From assembly GCA_003343905.1 (NCBI GenBank), contig QAKI01000012.1, positions 5,380 through 69,379 of the forward strand: a stretch of 64,000 bases of DNA. The letters are read 5' to 3'. How positions within the stretch are numbered: the first letter of the stretch is position 1; each line of letters begins with the position of its first letter. A program made the position numbers and the translations under genes. This DNA is from Subdoligranulum variabile. GTDB taxonomy: Bacteria > Bacillota > Clostridia > Oscillospirales > Ruminococcaceae. The notes under the pieces were generated by a model. It saw only the letters and a program-made list of their open reading frames with translations, ran no database searches and was not told where the DNA came from. This document shows, one piece after another, positions 8,094 to 15,875 of the stretch.

Positions 8094-9218
8094 ATGACGT
8101 TCTGCTTTTTCACCGCGCAGTACCTGCCCACGCCGGGCGGCGTCGAGCGATATACCTGGAATCTGGCCCGGCGCTGCGCGGCGGCGGGCCACCGCGCGCT
8201 GATCGTGACCAGCGCCCTGCCCGGCCTGCCGGACCGCGAACGGGACGCCGACGGGCTGGAGATCTGGCGCCTGCCCGCCCTGCCGGTCATGAACGGCCGG
8301 TTCCCGGTGCTGCGCCCCTTCGCCCCCGCCGCGGACCTGTGGGCCCAGGGCATCGACTTTGCGGTGATCCAGACCCGTATGTACACCCAAAGCATCTGGG
8401 CGGCCCGCCAGTGCAAAAAACGCGGCATCCCCGCCCTGGTCATAGACCATTCCACCGGCTATATGATGCACGGCGGGCTGGGCGGGCTGCTGGGCCGCTG
8501 GTATGAACACCTGGCCTGCGGGATCATCCGCCGCTGCGGGTTCCCCTTCTACGGGGTATCGCAGGATGTGTGCGCCTGGCTGCGGACCTTCGGCGTAAAA
8601 GCCGCCGGGACGCTGCCCAACGCCGTGGATCCGCAGGAATTGCAGGCCCTTGCCAAAACCGATCCCGCCGACTGGCGGCAGAAGTTACAGGTCCCCGCCG
8701 GGGGGCGGCTGGTGGTGTTCATCGGCCGCCTGATCCCCGAAAAAGGCGCGCTGCGCCTTGCCAAGGCCGTGCAGCAGATCCCCGGCTGCACGCTGGCCGT
8801 GGCCGGTACCGGCCCGGAGGAAGCCGCCCTGCGCGCGCTGGGCGGGCCGGTGCGGGTGCTGGGGGCGCTGCCCCATGCCGAGGTCGTGCAGCTTTTGTGC
8901 CAGGCCGACTGCTACTGCCTGCCCACGGAATACGCCGAGGGCTTCCCCACCACCTTGCTGGAAGCGGCCGCCTGCCGCTGCCCCATCGTATGCACCCACA
9001 CGGCAGGCACCGGGGAACTGCTGCCGGATGACGGCCACGCCGTCTTTGTGGCGGATACCGAACCCGCCACGCTGGCCGCCGCGCTGCGCGCCGTGCTGCA
9101 GGACCCCCAGGCCGCCCGCGCCCGCGCGGACCGTGCGTACAGCCGCCTGTGCGCGCACTTTACATGGCAGGCCGTCTTTGCTACAATGATGGAAACGGCC
9201 CAAAACGCCAAACTGTGA
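8094..9218 (+). CDS. Glycosyltransferase family 4 protein
   Basis: This 374-residue protein has the two-domain GT-B architecture. The acceptor domain begins YLPTPGGVERYTWNLARR, the GGVE loop common in GT4 enzymes. The donor domain from about residue 200 has VVFIGRLIPEKG and the late EGFPTTLLEAAACRCP segment that holds the EX7E pair. Such enzymes transfer a sugar from a nucleotide donor to a lipid-linked glycan at the inner face of the membrane with retained anomeric configuration. It lies 34 bp after the DUF2142 gene and 16 bp before the GT2 gene, so it is co-transcribed with the cluster. Donor and acceptor are unknown. Confidence 0.92.
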   Translation: MTFCFFTAQYLPTPGGVERYTWNLARRCAAAGHRALIVTSALPGLPDRERDADGLEIWRLPALPVMNGRFPVLRPFAPAADLWAQGIDFAVIQTRMYTQSIWAARQCKKRGIPALVIDHSTGYMMHGGLGGLLGRWYEHLACGIIRRCGFPFYGVSQDVCAWLRTFGVKAAGTLPNAVDPQELQALAKTDPADWRQKLQVPAGGRLVVFIGRLIPEKGALRLAKAVQQIPGCTLAVAGTGPEEAALRALGGPVRVLGALPHAEVVQLLCQADCYCLPTEYAEGFPTTLLEAAACRCPIVCTHTAGTGELLPDDGHAVFVADTEPATLAAALRAVLQDPQAARARADRAYSRLCAHFTWQAVFATMMETAQNAKL

Positions 9219-9234
9219 GCCAAAAGGAGCCAAG

Positions 9235-9954
9235 ATGTCGAAATTACTCATCGTCATCCCCGCCCACAACGAGGAAGCGAACATCGTGAACGTCGTCGAA
9301 GATCTGACGACGCGGTATCCCGAATATGACTATATCGTGGTGAACGACGGCAGCCGGGACAAGACGGCCGCCATCTGCCGAGCCCGCGGCTACCACCTGA
9401 TCGACCTGCCCATCAACCTGGGGCTGGCGGGCGCGTTCCAGACCGGGCTGCGCTATGCGGCCGAAAACGGCTACGACTGCGCCATGCAGCTTGACGCCGA
9501 CGGCCAGCACAAGCCGGAATACATCGCCGCCATGCTGGAAGCACTGGAGGAAGGCAACGACATCGTGATCGGCAGCCGGTTCCTGACGGTGAAGAAGCCC
9601 AAGACCCTGCGGATGCTGGGCAGCTATATCATCAGTTGGTCCATCCGGCTGACCACCGGGCGGGCCATCTGCGACCCCACCAGCGGTATGCGGATGTTCA
9701 ACCGCGCCATGGTGGAGGAGTTCGCCCAGAACCTGAACTACGGCCCCGAACCGGACACCATCAGCTACCTGATCAAGAACGGCGCCAAAGTCAAAGAAGT
9801 GCAGGTGACCATGGGCGAGCGCACCGCCGGGCAGAGTTACCTGAACCTGTGGCGCAGCGCCCAGTATATGGTCAAGATGTCCATTTCGATCCTGCTGATC
9901 CAGTGGTTCCGCAAACGCGACACCGAATCCCCCTACCCTGAAAGGAGCCTGTGA
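9235..9954 (+). CDS. GT2 polyprenyl-phosphate glycosyltransferase, DPM1-like
   Basis: The 239-residue GT-A protein has the GT2 nucleotide-binding start VIPAHNEEANI, the VVNDGSRD loop, the metal-binding QLDADGQH motif and an IGSRF segment, all typical of dolichol-phosphate-mannose synthase-like enzymes. It lacks the two C-terminal helices of GtrB proteins, though a hydrophobic stretch near 215-225 may touch the membrane. The likely job is to load a sugar onto undecaprenyl phosphate for a GT-C enzyme such as the upstream DUF2142 protein. The stop overlaps the region of the following DUF2304 gene, a partner that commonly travels with this type of GT2. Confidence 0.9.
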   Translation: MSKLLIVIPAHNEEANIVNVVEDLTTRYPEYDYIVVNDGSRDKTAAICRARGYHLIDLPINLGLAGAFQTGLRYAAENGYDCAMQLDADGQHKPEYIAAMLEALEEGNDIVIGSRFLTVKKPKTLRMLGSYIISWSIRLTTGRAICDPTSGMRMFNRAMVEEFAQNLNYGPEPDTISYLIKNGAKVKEVQVTMGERTAGQSYLNLWRSAQYMVKMSISILLIQWFRKRDTESPYPERSL

Positions 9955-9956
9955 CC

Positions 9957-10316
9957 ATGTTCGACCAAACGCTGATCCGTATCTGCCTGATCGTGGGCAG
10001 CCTGTTGACGGCGGGGTTCGTGCTGCGCCGTGTCCGCCTGGCAAAAGTCCAGATCGAGGATACCATCTTCTGGCTGGGGTTCAGCGCGGCTTTGCTGATC
10101 CTTGCCATCTTCCCCGGCATCGCCTACTGGGCCGCCAACCTGCTGGGCTTCATGAGCCCCATCAACTTTGTGTATATCGTCATCATCTTTCTGCTGCTGG
10201 TCAAGCAGTTCTTCATGTCGATCCGTCTGAGCCAGTTGGACAGCAAGGTCCGCATGCTGACCGAACAGGTCGCCCTGGACCGGGAAAAAGTGGAGCGCGA
10301 CAAATTGGATTTGTAA
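9957..10316 (+). CDS. DUF2304 small membrane protein
   Basis: A 119-residue protein with three predicted membrane helices (about residues 6-20, 35-55 and 65-85) and a charged, helical C-terminal tail that may form a coiled coil. The ATG at 9957 is preferred because AAAGGAGC lies eight bases upstream; a GTG at 9951 would put the site too close. DUF2304 proteins are frequently encoded right after DPM1-like GT2 genes and are thought to assist the membrane step, as here. Its last Leu and stop codons (TTG TAA) double as the -35 box of the next promoter. Confidence 0.85.
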   Translation: MFDQTLIRICLIVGSLLTAGFVLRRVRLAKVQIEDTIFWLGFSAALLILAIFPGIAYWAANLLGFMSPINFVYIVIIFLLLVKQFFMSIRLSQLDSKVRMLTEQVALDREKVERDKLDL

Positions 10317-10339
10317 TCTCCCCCCTGCTGTGGTATAAT
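10311..10339 (+). promoter_or_regulatory. Sigma-A-type promoter for the 96-residue protein
   Basis: The -35 TTGTAA (10311-10316) and -10 TATAAT (10334-10339) are 17 bp apart, with an upstream TGTGG resembling an extended -10. The -35 box is formed by the last sense codon and stop codon of the DUF2304 gene. Confidence 0.8.
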
Positions 10340-10372
10340 AAAACATAAAACGAGTGAAAGAAGGTTTCCGCG

Positions 10373-10663
10373 ATGGCATACAAACCGAAACTGACCTATA
10401 AAGGCCGCCCGCTGGTGCGCTGCGGCAATGATATTTATTATGGCTCCATGACCGACCCCTACATCGTCTATCTGCAGGTATTGAGCAACCGTCAGGAAAA
10501 CGGCGTGGAAGTGGCGGACAAAGTCCACCTGATCCTGCTTTCCACCGACGATTCCAAGCCGCTGCCGGAGCGCATCGTCCGTCAGGCCAACCGCGTCGGC
10601 CTGTACAACGCCCTTTCGTTCGGCGACATCATGCTGCAGGGCGCCTTGCAGCAGAAAAAGTAA
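10373..10663 (+). CDS. Conserved hypothetical protein, 96 residues
   Basis: A small soluble protein with no recognised catalytic motif. It begins AYKPKLTYKGRPLVRCGNDI and has a mix of strands (YIVYLQVLSN, VHLILLSTD) and a C-terminal helix ending in polar residues. Similar short proteins seem to occur in related Clostridia, but no function is known to me. It has its own promoter at 10311-10339, an AGAAGG ribosome binding site and a terminator right after it, so it is a single-gene unit. The composition is that of a real gene rather than an antisense artefact. Confidence 0.75.
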   Translation: MAYKPKLTYKGRPLVRCGNDIYYGSMTDPYIVYLQVLSNRQENGVEVADKVHLILLSTDDSKPLPERIVRQANRVGLYNALSFGDIMLQGALQQKK

Positions 10664-10678
10664 ACATATCTATGCGAA

Positions 10679-10705
10679 AAGCCCGCCTTTCGGCGGGCCT
10701 TTTTC
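10679..10705 (+). terminator. Bidirectional intrinsic terminator
   Basis: GCCCGCC (10681-10687), loop TTTC, GGCGGGC (10692-10698), followed by CTTTTTCTTTTA on the + strand and by TTTTCG on the - strand. It ends the 96-residue gene and probably the convergent mannosyltransferase gene too. Confidence 0.9.
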
Positions 10706-10721
10706 TTTTATGGTATGCCGT

Positions 10722-11972
10722 TCAGTAAACCGGCTGGTGGGTCAGGTAAGCCGCTGTATAAGCCACACCGGCTGCCAGCAGCGCGGCAACGGTCACAGCA
10801 GTCAACACACGCCGCCCGCGCAGCAGGGCGGCCAGCGCGGCGGGCAGGCAGAACAGTCCCACCGCATACCGCGGCGCGCTGAGCAGCCAGGTCGCCCCCA
10901 TCGTCACCAGCAGATAGGCCAGTCCATACCCCAGCCAATGGGGCGGCAGCGTGCGGGCCGCCACCGCCAGCAGCCCAAAAGCCAGCAGAATACAGATCAC
11001 CGCGGTAAGGCAGATCCACAACGCCGCCGGGTGATTGCCCTGCCACCATTCCGCCATATAGTGCAGGTGGTAGCGGATCGTATCGGTAAACAGGCCCAGT
11101 TTCTGCCCCCAGTGTTCCCACTGATAAACGCTGTACTGGTCCCACCGGCCGTAAACCGCCTGATTCAGCGCAAAATAAAGCCCCAGCCCCGCCGCCGGGG
11201 CCAGCATGGCGGGCAAAGCGGCGAGGGGCGGCAGCCGCCGGCACGCCCGCGCCTGCTGCAACAGGTACAGGAACGCCAGCCCGGCCAGCAGCCCGCCGGG
11301 GGCCCGCGCCAATCCGGCCAGCAACCCCAGCAGAGTGGTCCAGCCCCAGCGCCGGGTCTGCAAACACCAGACATACCAGACCGTCAGCGCCAGAAACAGG
11401 CTTTCCGTCATCGGGGCAAAGAAAAACACCGACGCCGGGCTGACGACCAGCAAAACCAGCGCCAGCCATGCCGTGCGCCGGTCATACTGGCGGCAGACCA
11501 GCGTGAACAGGCCGCACCCCGCCGCACAGAACAGCGGCAACTGCACCACCAGCGCCAAAACACGGTAATCGAACCAGCCAAATATATTGAGCAGCCGCAG
11601 CAGCCACGGGAACAGCGGAAAGAATACGATCATCAAATACTGTTCGTGGAAAGCCTCGCCGCTGCCGTAACCATACTGTGCCAGGTCCAGATAATGCCGC
11701 GCGTCGGTATTGCCGTAGAACTGCGCTTCCAACGCCTACCCCAGGGACGCATAACTGCCCTGGTTCATGCACCAGACCACAAAGACGCCCTGCACAGCGA
11801 TCCCCACCAGCAGGCAGGCCAGCGCCACTTTCCAAAGCCCCTCCGGCAGGGCGCGTTCCATCCGCGTCGGGGCTGCCGCCGGGGACAGTGTGCGCACCGC
11901 GCACTGCCATGCCCCCCATAGAAAACAGGCCGCCGCGATCAGCGGCAGCACGATACGGGCCGCTTCCAGCAT
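10722..11972 (-). pseudogene. PIG-V-like GT-C mannosyltransferase gene with an in-frame TAG
   Basis: Reading down from the ATG at 11972 (site AAAGGTGGTGA), 78 codons with two membrane helices are followed by TAG at 11738-11736; the same frame then continues open for 337 sense codons to a stop at 10722. The joined product would be about 416 residues. The part after the stop has FYGNTDARHYLDLAQYGY, an acidic outer-loop motif of PIG-V-like GT-C enzymes, and FFPLFPWLLRLL, then some eight helices. The TAG separates the first helices from the catalytic loop. A CAG or TGG to TAG change is the simplest cause. Re-initiation at the TTG at 11732 is conceivable but would lack the first helices. Confidence 0.75.
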
Positions 11973-12000
11973 GGGATCACCACCTTTCCCCTCTATAACA

Positions 12001-12033
12001 GGAAAGCCCCTTGCAGGAGCGCAAAGGGCTTTC
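12001..12033. terminator. Hairpin between the mannosyltransferase and zinc-ribbon genes
   Basis: AAAGCCCCTTGC (12003-12014) pairs with GCAAAGGGCTTT (12021-12032) with one mismatch and a six-base loop. It lies just past the end of the - strand zinc-ribbon gene. The T-rich side is weak on the - strand, so the terminator call is moderate. Confidence 0.5.
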
Positions 12034-12049
12034 TGTTTGACTATTCTGT

Positions 12050-12481
12050 TTACTCCGTTTTCCCGTCGTTGTCGTCCGGGGTGTCCTCGGTGCTTTCCAG
12101 CTCGATGTCAAAGGCCGCGCCGCAGTTAGGGCAGACGAGTTCCTGGCTCTGGTCCAGCAGCGTCTCCTCGTCCACGGTGGACACCGCGCCGCAGTTGGGG
12201 CAGGTCACTTCGTACAGGTCCTCGCCCTCGTCGTCGCTGTCCTCATCCTCCTCGTCGCCGTACAGGTCGGCCACCAGATCGTCCAGATCCTGGTCGAGGG
12301 TCTCCAGCTCGTCATACGCCTGATCCAGAGCGTTGTCATGCTCGGTCACGGTGGCCGCCATCTCTTCCAGCAGGTCCATCATGGCCGCAATGACCTTGCC
12401 GTTCTTGGAAGCAGGGTCAAATTCCATACCAGTCATCAGGCCGCGGATATAGGCGGCCTTTGCATTCAGATCCATCGCCAT
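12050..12481 (-). CDS. CD1247-type protein with C-terminal zinc ribbon
   Basis: The 143-residue protein starts at an ATG behind GGAGGAGA; an ATG two codons later is also possible. Residues about 1-75 form a helical N-terminal domain like the CD1247 N-terminal family of Clostridia (AYIRGLMTGMEFD). A very acidic linker follows (DLYGDEEDEDSDDEGED), then two CPNCGA knuckles that would bind one zinc ion, and an acidic tail. The function is unknown; zinc ribbon plus acidic regions suggests a protein- or nucleic-acid-binding regulator. It sits downstream of efp but beyond the efp terminator. Confidence 0.8.
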   Translation of the reverse strand: MAMDLNAKAAYIRGLMTGMEFDPASKNGKVIAAMMDLLEEMAATVTEHDNALDQAYDELETLDQDLDDLVADLYGDEEDEDSDDEGEDLYEVTCPNCGAVSTVDEETLLDQSQELVCPNCGAAFDIELESTEDTPDDNDGKTE

Positions 12482-12510
12482 AGGGATTCTCCTCCGTTTG
12501 CTCGTATCGT

Positions 12511-12547
12511 AAAAAGGGCCGGGCGCGGCGGTATGCCATGCCCGGCC
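12511..12547 (-). terminator. Intrinsic terminator of efp
   Basis: On the - strand GGCCGGGC (12547-12540), a 15-base loop and GCCCGGCC (12524-12517) are followed by CTTTTTA (T run at 12515-12511), only a few bases after the efp stop. Confidence 0.75.
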
Positions 12548-12553
12548 AGTAGA

Positions 12554-13114
12554 TCAGTTGACGCGCTCCATGTACTCGCCGGTGCGGGTATCAATGCGGA
12601 CCTTGTCGCCCTCGTTGATGAACAGCGGCACGCGGATCTCGGCGCCGGTCTCGACGGTGGCGGGCTTCAGGGTGTTGGTCGCGGTGTTGCCCTTGATGCC
12701 CGGCTCGGTGGCGGTGATCTCCAGCTCAACGAAGTTGGGGATCTCGACGCTGAAGACCTTGCCCTTGTAGCTCAGCAGCTTGCAGGTGTCGTTCTCCTTG
12801 CAGAACTTGAAGTTCTCGGGCACGTCGGCAGAGCTGACGGGGATATCGTCATAGGTCTCCACGTCCATGAAGTGGTACAGGCCGCCGTCCTCGTAGGAGT
12901 AGGTCACTTCCTTGCGCTCGATGAACGCCTGGGGGAACTTGGCGGTGGGGTTATAGCTGGTTTCGACCACGGAACCGGTGATCACGTTCTTGGTCTTGGT
13001 ACGCACGAAAGCAGCGCCCTTACCGGGCTTGACGTGCTGGAACTCGACGACCTGAAGAACCTGGCCGTCCTGCTCGAAAGTAACGCCATTGCGGAATTCG
13101 CCTGCAGAAATCAT
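12554..13114 (-). CDS. efp: Elongation factor P
   Basis: The 186-residue protein binds the ribosome beside the P-site and relieves stalling at polyproline stretches. The N-terminal KOW-like domain has the loop HVKPGKGAAFVRTKTKNV, whose tip residue Lys32 is where many bacteria attach a modification. The two OB domains follow, ending in KVRIDTRTGEYMERVN, the usual family ending. Length is standard. The start is at 13114 behind TGGAGGC. It has its own promoter and terminator, so it is a single-gene unit. Confidence 0.98.
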   Translation of the reverse strand: MISAGEFRNGVTFEQDGQVLQVVEFQHVKPGKGAAFVRTKTKNVITGSVVETSYNPTAKFPQAFIERKEVTYSYEDGGLYHFMDVETYDDIPVSSADVPENFKFCKENDTCKLLSYKGKVFSVEIPNFVELEITATEPGIKGNTATNTLKPATVETGAEIRVPLFINEGDKVRIDTRTGEYMERVN

Positions 13115-13159
13115 ATAAAAATGCCTCCAATAGTAGAATGGGTATTCATAGCTGCTTCT

Positions 13160-13188
13160 ATTTTACAGGATAGTACGATTTTTTTCAA
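13160..13188 (-). promoter_or_regulatory. Promoter of efp
   Basis: On the - strand, -35 TTGAAA (13188-13183) and -10 TAAAAT (13165-13160) with a 17-bp spacer, about 45 bp upstream of the efp start. Confidence 0.8.
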
Positions 13189-13218
13189 GAGCCTGCGGGC
13201 CCCTTTTTCCTGATTTTT

Positions 13219-14085
13219 TTAGTCTTCCAGCCCCGCATAGGCGCGGGCAAGGGTCTGGGCGTCCTCTGCCTGGGTCCCGGCGGACTCACAAATGACCGTG
13301 GGCGCAAGGCCGCGCGCCTTGAACAGCGCCAACAGCGGCTCGTGGGGCGGGCCGTACTGGGTATCGGCCAGGGTCAGGTGGCACTTTTCGCCCCCTTTGG
13401 TGTAGGCAATGCGGGAAAAGTGGGCGTGGAACCGCGCCGCGCGCTCCGGCCCCAGCACCTGCAGCCTGTCCAGCAGGGCGGCGTAGTCGGCGGCGGCGCT
13501 GTCCCCCGCATACTCGGTGCCCTGACTGCGGGCATACAGGTGGCCGAAGTCGATGCAGGGGGTGATGCGTTCATCCACGCCGCACAGGGCCAGCACTTCG
13601 TCCAGCGTGCCCAACTGGTTGACCTTGCCCATGGTCTCCGGGCAAAGCACGCAGTCCCCAAAGCCCGCCGCGTCGCAGGCTTCCACCGTGCGGCGCATGG
13701 TGTCCAGCGCCTTTTCCAGCGCGGCTTCCCGGCTCTGCTTGCCGCAGGAACCCGAATGGAAAACCACCCTGCGCCCGCCCAGCGCCTTGACCAGCGCGCA
13801 GCTTTGCAGGATATAGTCGATGCTTTTCAGCCGCTTTTCTTCCTCCAGGCTGGACATGCTGATGTAGTACGGCGCATGGACCGACAGCGCGATCCCCCGC
13901 GCCGCGCAGGCGGCCCCCAGCGCGGCGGCCTTGTCATGGGCCAGCCGCACGCCGCGGCCGCACTGGTACTCAAAGGCCGTCAGGCCGAAGCCCGCGGTGT
14001 AGGCGGCGATCTTTTCGGGGTCGAACGCCTTGCCGGGGTAACTGTCCGACAGGCCCGCCGTACCGAAGCGGGGCGTTTCATTCAT
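13219..14085 (-). CDS. Endonuclease IV-like TIM-barrel protein (AP endonuclease family 2)
   Basis: The 288-residue protein has the xylose isomerase-like TIM-barrel motifs of endonuclease IV: LSVHAPYYI, VVFHSGSC, CPETMGK, CIDFGHLYAR and HAHFSRIAYTKGGEKCH provide the His, Glu and Asp ligands expected for a trinuclear zinc site. Such enzymes cut DNA 5' of abasic sites in base excision repair. It is close to the usual Nfo length (about 280). The start overlaps the end of yqeG by eight bases. A sugar isomerase of the same fold is an alternative, but the HSGSC and KGGEKCH motifs favour the DNA repair group. Confidence 0.82.
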   Translation of the reverse strand: MNETPRFGTAGLSDSYPGKAFDPEKIAAYTAGFGLTAFEYQCGRGVRLAHDKAAALGAACAARGIALSVHAPYYISMSSLEEEKRLKSIDYILQSCALVKALGGRRVVFHSGSCGKQSREAALEKALDTMRRTVEACDAAGFGDCVLCPETMGKVNQLGTLDEVLALCGVDERITPCIDFGHLYARSQGTEYAGDSAAADYAALLDRLQVLGPERAARFHAHFSRIAYTKGGEKCHLTLADTQYGPPHEPLLALFKARGLAPTVICESAGTQAEDAQTLARAYAGLED

Positions 14086-14587
14086 ATACGGTCCCCCCTT
14101 TGCGGAAGTAGCGATGCAGCCAGAAGGGTTCCAGCCTGCGCTTAAGCCTTACCCCGCGGCTTTTATCGTGCGGGGTGCGCGGCAGCAGGAACAGGCAGGG
14201 GATGCCGTACAGCCCGGCCGCCAGCCGGTCGGTATAGATCTGATCCCCCACCATGGCCATCTGGGATTTTTTGACCCCCAGGCGGCGGCGGGCCACCATC
14301 AGCCCCAGGGGCAGCGGCTTGCAGGCCAGCGGCACCCAGGCCAGCCCGATGCGCTCCGCAAAGGGGCGCACACGGCGGGCCGTATTGTTGGATACCACCG
14401 TCAGGCTCACCCCGGCCGCGCGCATCCGGTCCAGCCAGTCCTGCACGCTGCCGTCAAGCTGCTGGCTGCCGTCGCCGGTCAGGGTATTGTCCACATCGAG
14501 CACCAGCGCCCGGATGCCATGGCTGGCCAGGAATTCCGGCTGGATGGACTCGACGCGGCGGAAAATGTATTCCGGGGTCAGGATCAT
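14078..14587 (-). CDS. yqeG: YqeG-type HAD phosphatase (subfamily IIIA)
   Basis: The start is placed at the ATG at 14587, seven bases after AAGGAGGG; a longer in-frame form from 14629 would run into the rpsU terminator. The resulting 169-residue protein carries the HAD motif ALVLDVDNTL with the catalytic Asp pair, motif II VVSNN, the Lys in CKPLPLG and motif IV MVGDQIYTDRLAA. This is the YqeG family, close to mitochondrial PGP phosphatase GEP4, and is widespread in Firmicutes. A phosphatidylglycerophosphate phosphatase role is known for some relatives and is only inferred here; pgsA lies 12 kb away. Confidence 0.88.
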   Translation of the reverse strand: MILTPEYIFRRVESIQPEFLASHGIRALVLDVDNTLTGDGSQQLDGSVQDWLDRMRAAGVSLTVVSNNTARRVRPFAERIGLAWVPLACKPLPLGLMVARRRLGVKKSQMAMVGDQIYTDRLAAGLYGIPCLFLLPRTPHDKSRGVRLKRRLEPFWLHRYFRKGGTVYE

Positions 14588-14611
14588 GGGTTTTCCCTCC
14601 TTGCGGGGATA

Positions 14612-14648
14612 CAAAAAGTGCAGGCCCACGTTTTGCGTGGGCCTGCAC
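14612..14648 (-). terminator. Intrinsic terminator of rpsU
   Basis: Perfect 13-bp stem GTGCAGGCCCACG/CGTGGGCCTGCAC (14618-14630 with 14636-14648), five-base loop, then TTTTTG on the - strand. It sits between rpsU and yqeG and nearly touches the yqeG ribosome binding site, so yqeG may depend on partial read-through. Confidence 0.92.
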
Positions 14649-14668
14649 AGTCGTTTCTGTAAGCGAGC

Positions 14669-14845
14669 TTACTTGAACTTGCGCTTGCGGGCAGCCTCGG
14701 ACTTCTTCTTACGGCGCACAGACGGCTTCTCATAGGCCTCACGCTTACGAACCTCGGCCAACACGCCGCTGCGGGCAGTGCTGCGCTTGAAACGGCGCAG
14801 AGCGCTCTCGAGGGATTCGCCCTCTTTGACACGGATCTCCGACAT
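14669..14845 (-). CDS. rpsU: 30S ribosomal protein S21
   Basis: A 58-residue gene. It reads MSEIRVKEGESLESALRRF at the N-terminus, continues with a basic helix containing KREAYEKPS and ends RKRKFK. This is the normal S21 layout: a short N-terminal strand, a long basic helix and a Lys/Arg-rich tail that contacts 16S rRNA near the anti-Shine-Dalgarno. The start is preceded by AAGGGGAGGG. It has a consensus promoter 67 bp upstream and a strong terminator, as expected for a highly expressed ribosomal protein. Confidence 0.97.
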   Translation of the reverse strand: MSEIRVKEGESLESALRRFKRSTARSGVLAEVRKREAYEKPSVRRKKKSEAARKRKFK

Positions 14846-14911
14846 CTTCTTCCCTCCCCTTGTACCTGAGACAGGAGTTTGCCGGTCAAAAACACTTAAC
14901 CAGTAGAAATG

Positions 14912-14940
14912 ATTATACTATACCGTTCCCGCCCTGTCAA
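14912..14940 (-). promoter_or_regulatory. Full-consensus promoter of rpsU
   Basis: On the - strand, -35 TTGACA (14940-14935) and -10 TATAAT (14917-14912) with a 17-bp spacer. It is the only full-consensus promoter I noticed in the window. Confidence 0.92.
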
Positions 14941-15010
14941 CCTTGAATCCGCCGTGCAGGGCGATTTTTTAATTTTTTAACATTTTTGCAATACCCATCC
15001 GGCGCAGCGT

Positions 15011-15751
15011 TCAGCGCAGGGCGTGCCAGCACCACAGCGCGCCGTAGATCACCGGCTGGTGCAGCATATACACAAGCAGCGTATGCCGCCCCACGAACGC
15101 CAGCGGCCGCAGCGCCCGCGGCGGCTGCCCGGCGCGGGGCCGCCACAGCCGGGCCAGGAACAGCCCGCACCAGAACAGGAACAGCCACGGCACCAGCGGG
15201 AAGTAATCGGCCGAGAAAAAGCGCGTCAGATCCGGCAGGCCCAGCCAGAACCAGTTGGGCGCGTACCAGCTTTGCGGCAGCGCGCACAGGCGCAGCCCCT
15301 CGAACCCCAGATAGCCGGACGGTACCTGGTTCAACAGCGCGAACAGCACGGCGCACACCGCCAGCCCCGCCCCCGCCGGGCACTTTTGCAGCAGCGGGCG
15401 CAGCAGGCAGGTCAGCAGCACGGCGGCCGCGTTCAGATGCAGCACCCCGAACCAGATGGCTTCCGACGGCATGAACCCCACGGTGACGACCGTGAGCACC
15501 ACCGCGCACCCCGCCACCAGCAGGCCGTTTTTGAGCGGGCGGCGGGCCAGCGTGAAACTGTAGCCAGACAGCAGGATGAAACTCCAGCAGATATACTGCT
15601 GCCACACATGGCACCCCGGGGCCGAAATATCATACCAGCCGCCGGTGTGGCCGAACACATAGACCCAGTCATACAGCGCATGGTACGCCAGCATATTCAC
15701 CAGCGCCGCCCCGCGCAGCACATCCAGCAGCCACAGACGCTTTGCCGCCAT
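15011..15751 (-). CDS. DUF1624 (heparan-alpha-glucosaminide acetyltransferase-like) membrane protein
   Basis: The 246-residue protein has about seven membrane helices. It starts RLWLLDVLRGAALVNMLAYHALYDWV, whose early Asp-x-x-Arg-Gly and following His fit the catalytic domain of HGSNAT-like acyltransferases, and it ends with the typical GRHTLLVYMLHQPVIY helix. Family members move acetyl groups across the membrane to sugars. In bacteria the acceptor is generally unknown; surface or wall glycan is a reasonable inference here. The gene is alone on its strand and is transcribed divergently from the HAD gene, with which it shares a promoter element. Confidence 0.82.
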   Translation of the reverse strand: MAAKRLWLLDVLRGAALVNMLAYHALYDWVYVFGHTGGWYDISAPGCHVWQQYICWSFILLSGYSFTLARRPLKNGLLVAGCAVVLTVVTVGFMPSEAIWFGVLHLNAAAVLLTCLLRPLLQKCPAGAGLAVCAVLFALLNQVPSGYLGFEGLRLCALPQSWYAPNWFWLGLPDLTRFFSADYFPLVPWLFLFWCGLFLARLWRPRAGQPPRALRPLAFVGRHTLLVYMLHQPVIYGALWCWHALR

Positions 15752-15789
15752 CCCCTCGCCCGCCTTTTTACAAAGTTTACAGTTTATTT

Positions 15790-15818
15790 ATTGTAACACA
15801 CCGCGCCCCCGGTTGCAA
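15790..15818 (-). promoter_or_regulatory. Promoter of the DUF1624 gene, sharing its -35 with the divergent promoter
   Basis: On the - strand, -35 TTGCAA (15818-15813), 17-bp spacer, -10 TACAAT (15795-15790). TTGCAA is its own reverse complement, so it also serves the + strand promoter. Confidence 0.7.
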
Positions 15819-15841
15819 TCACGGGCATTTTGCGGTAAAAT
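15813..15841 (+). promoter_or_regulatory. Promoter of the HAD phosphatase gene
   Basis: -35 TTGCAA (15813-15818), 17-bp spacer, -10 TAAAAT (15836-15841). It supports translation starting at 15876 rather than at a start inside the promoter. Confidence 0.75.
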
Positions 15842-15875
15842 TTCTGTGATACAAAGCAAGGTGGGAATAAAAAGT

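Noticed and set aside
5342..8455. Open frame of about 1040 codons on the - strand
   Set aside because: It lies opposite the DUF2142 and KdsC-like genes, has a random-like composition and no ribosome binding site.
11736..11738. Pyrrolysine-type readthrough of the TAG in the mannosyltransferase gene
   Set aside because: No pyl genes in the window and no reason for such a residue in a GT-C loop; a nonsense mutation is simpler.
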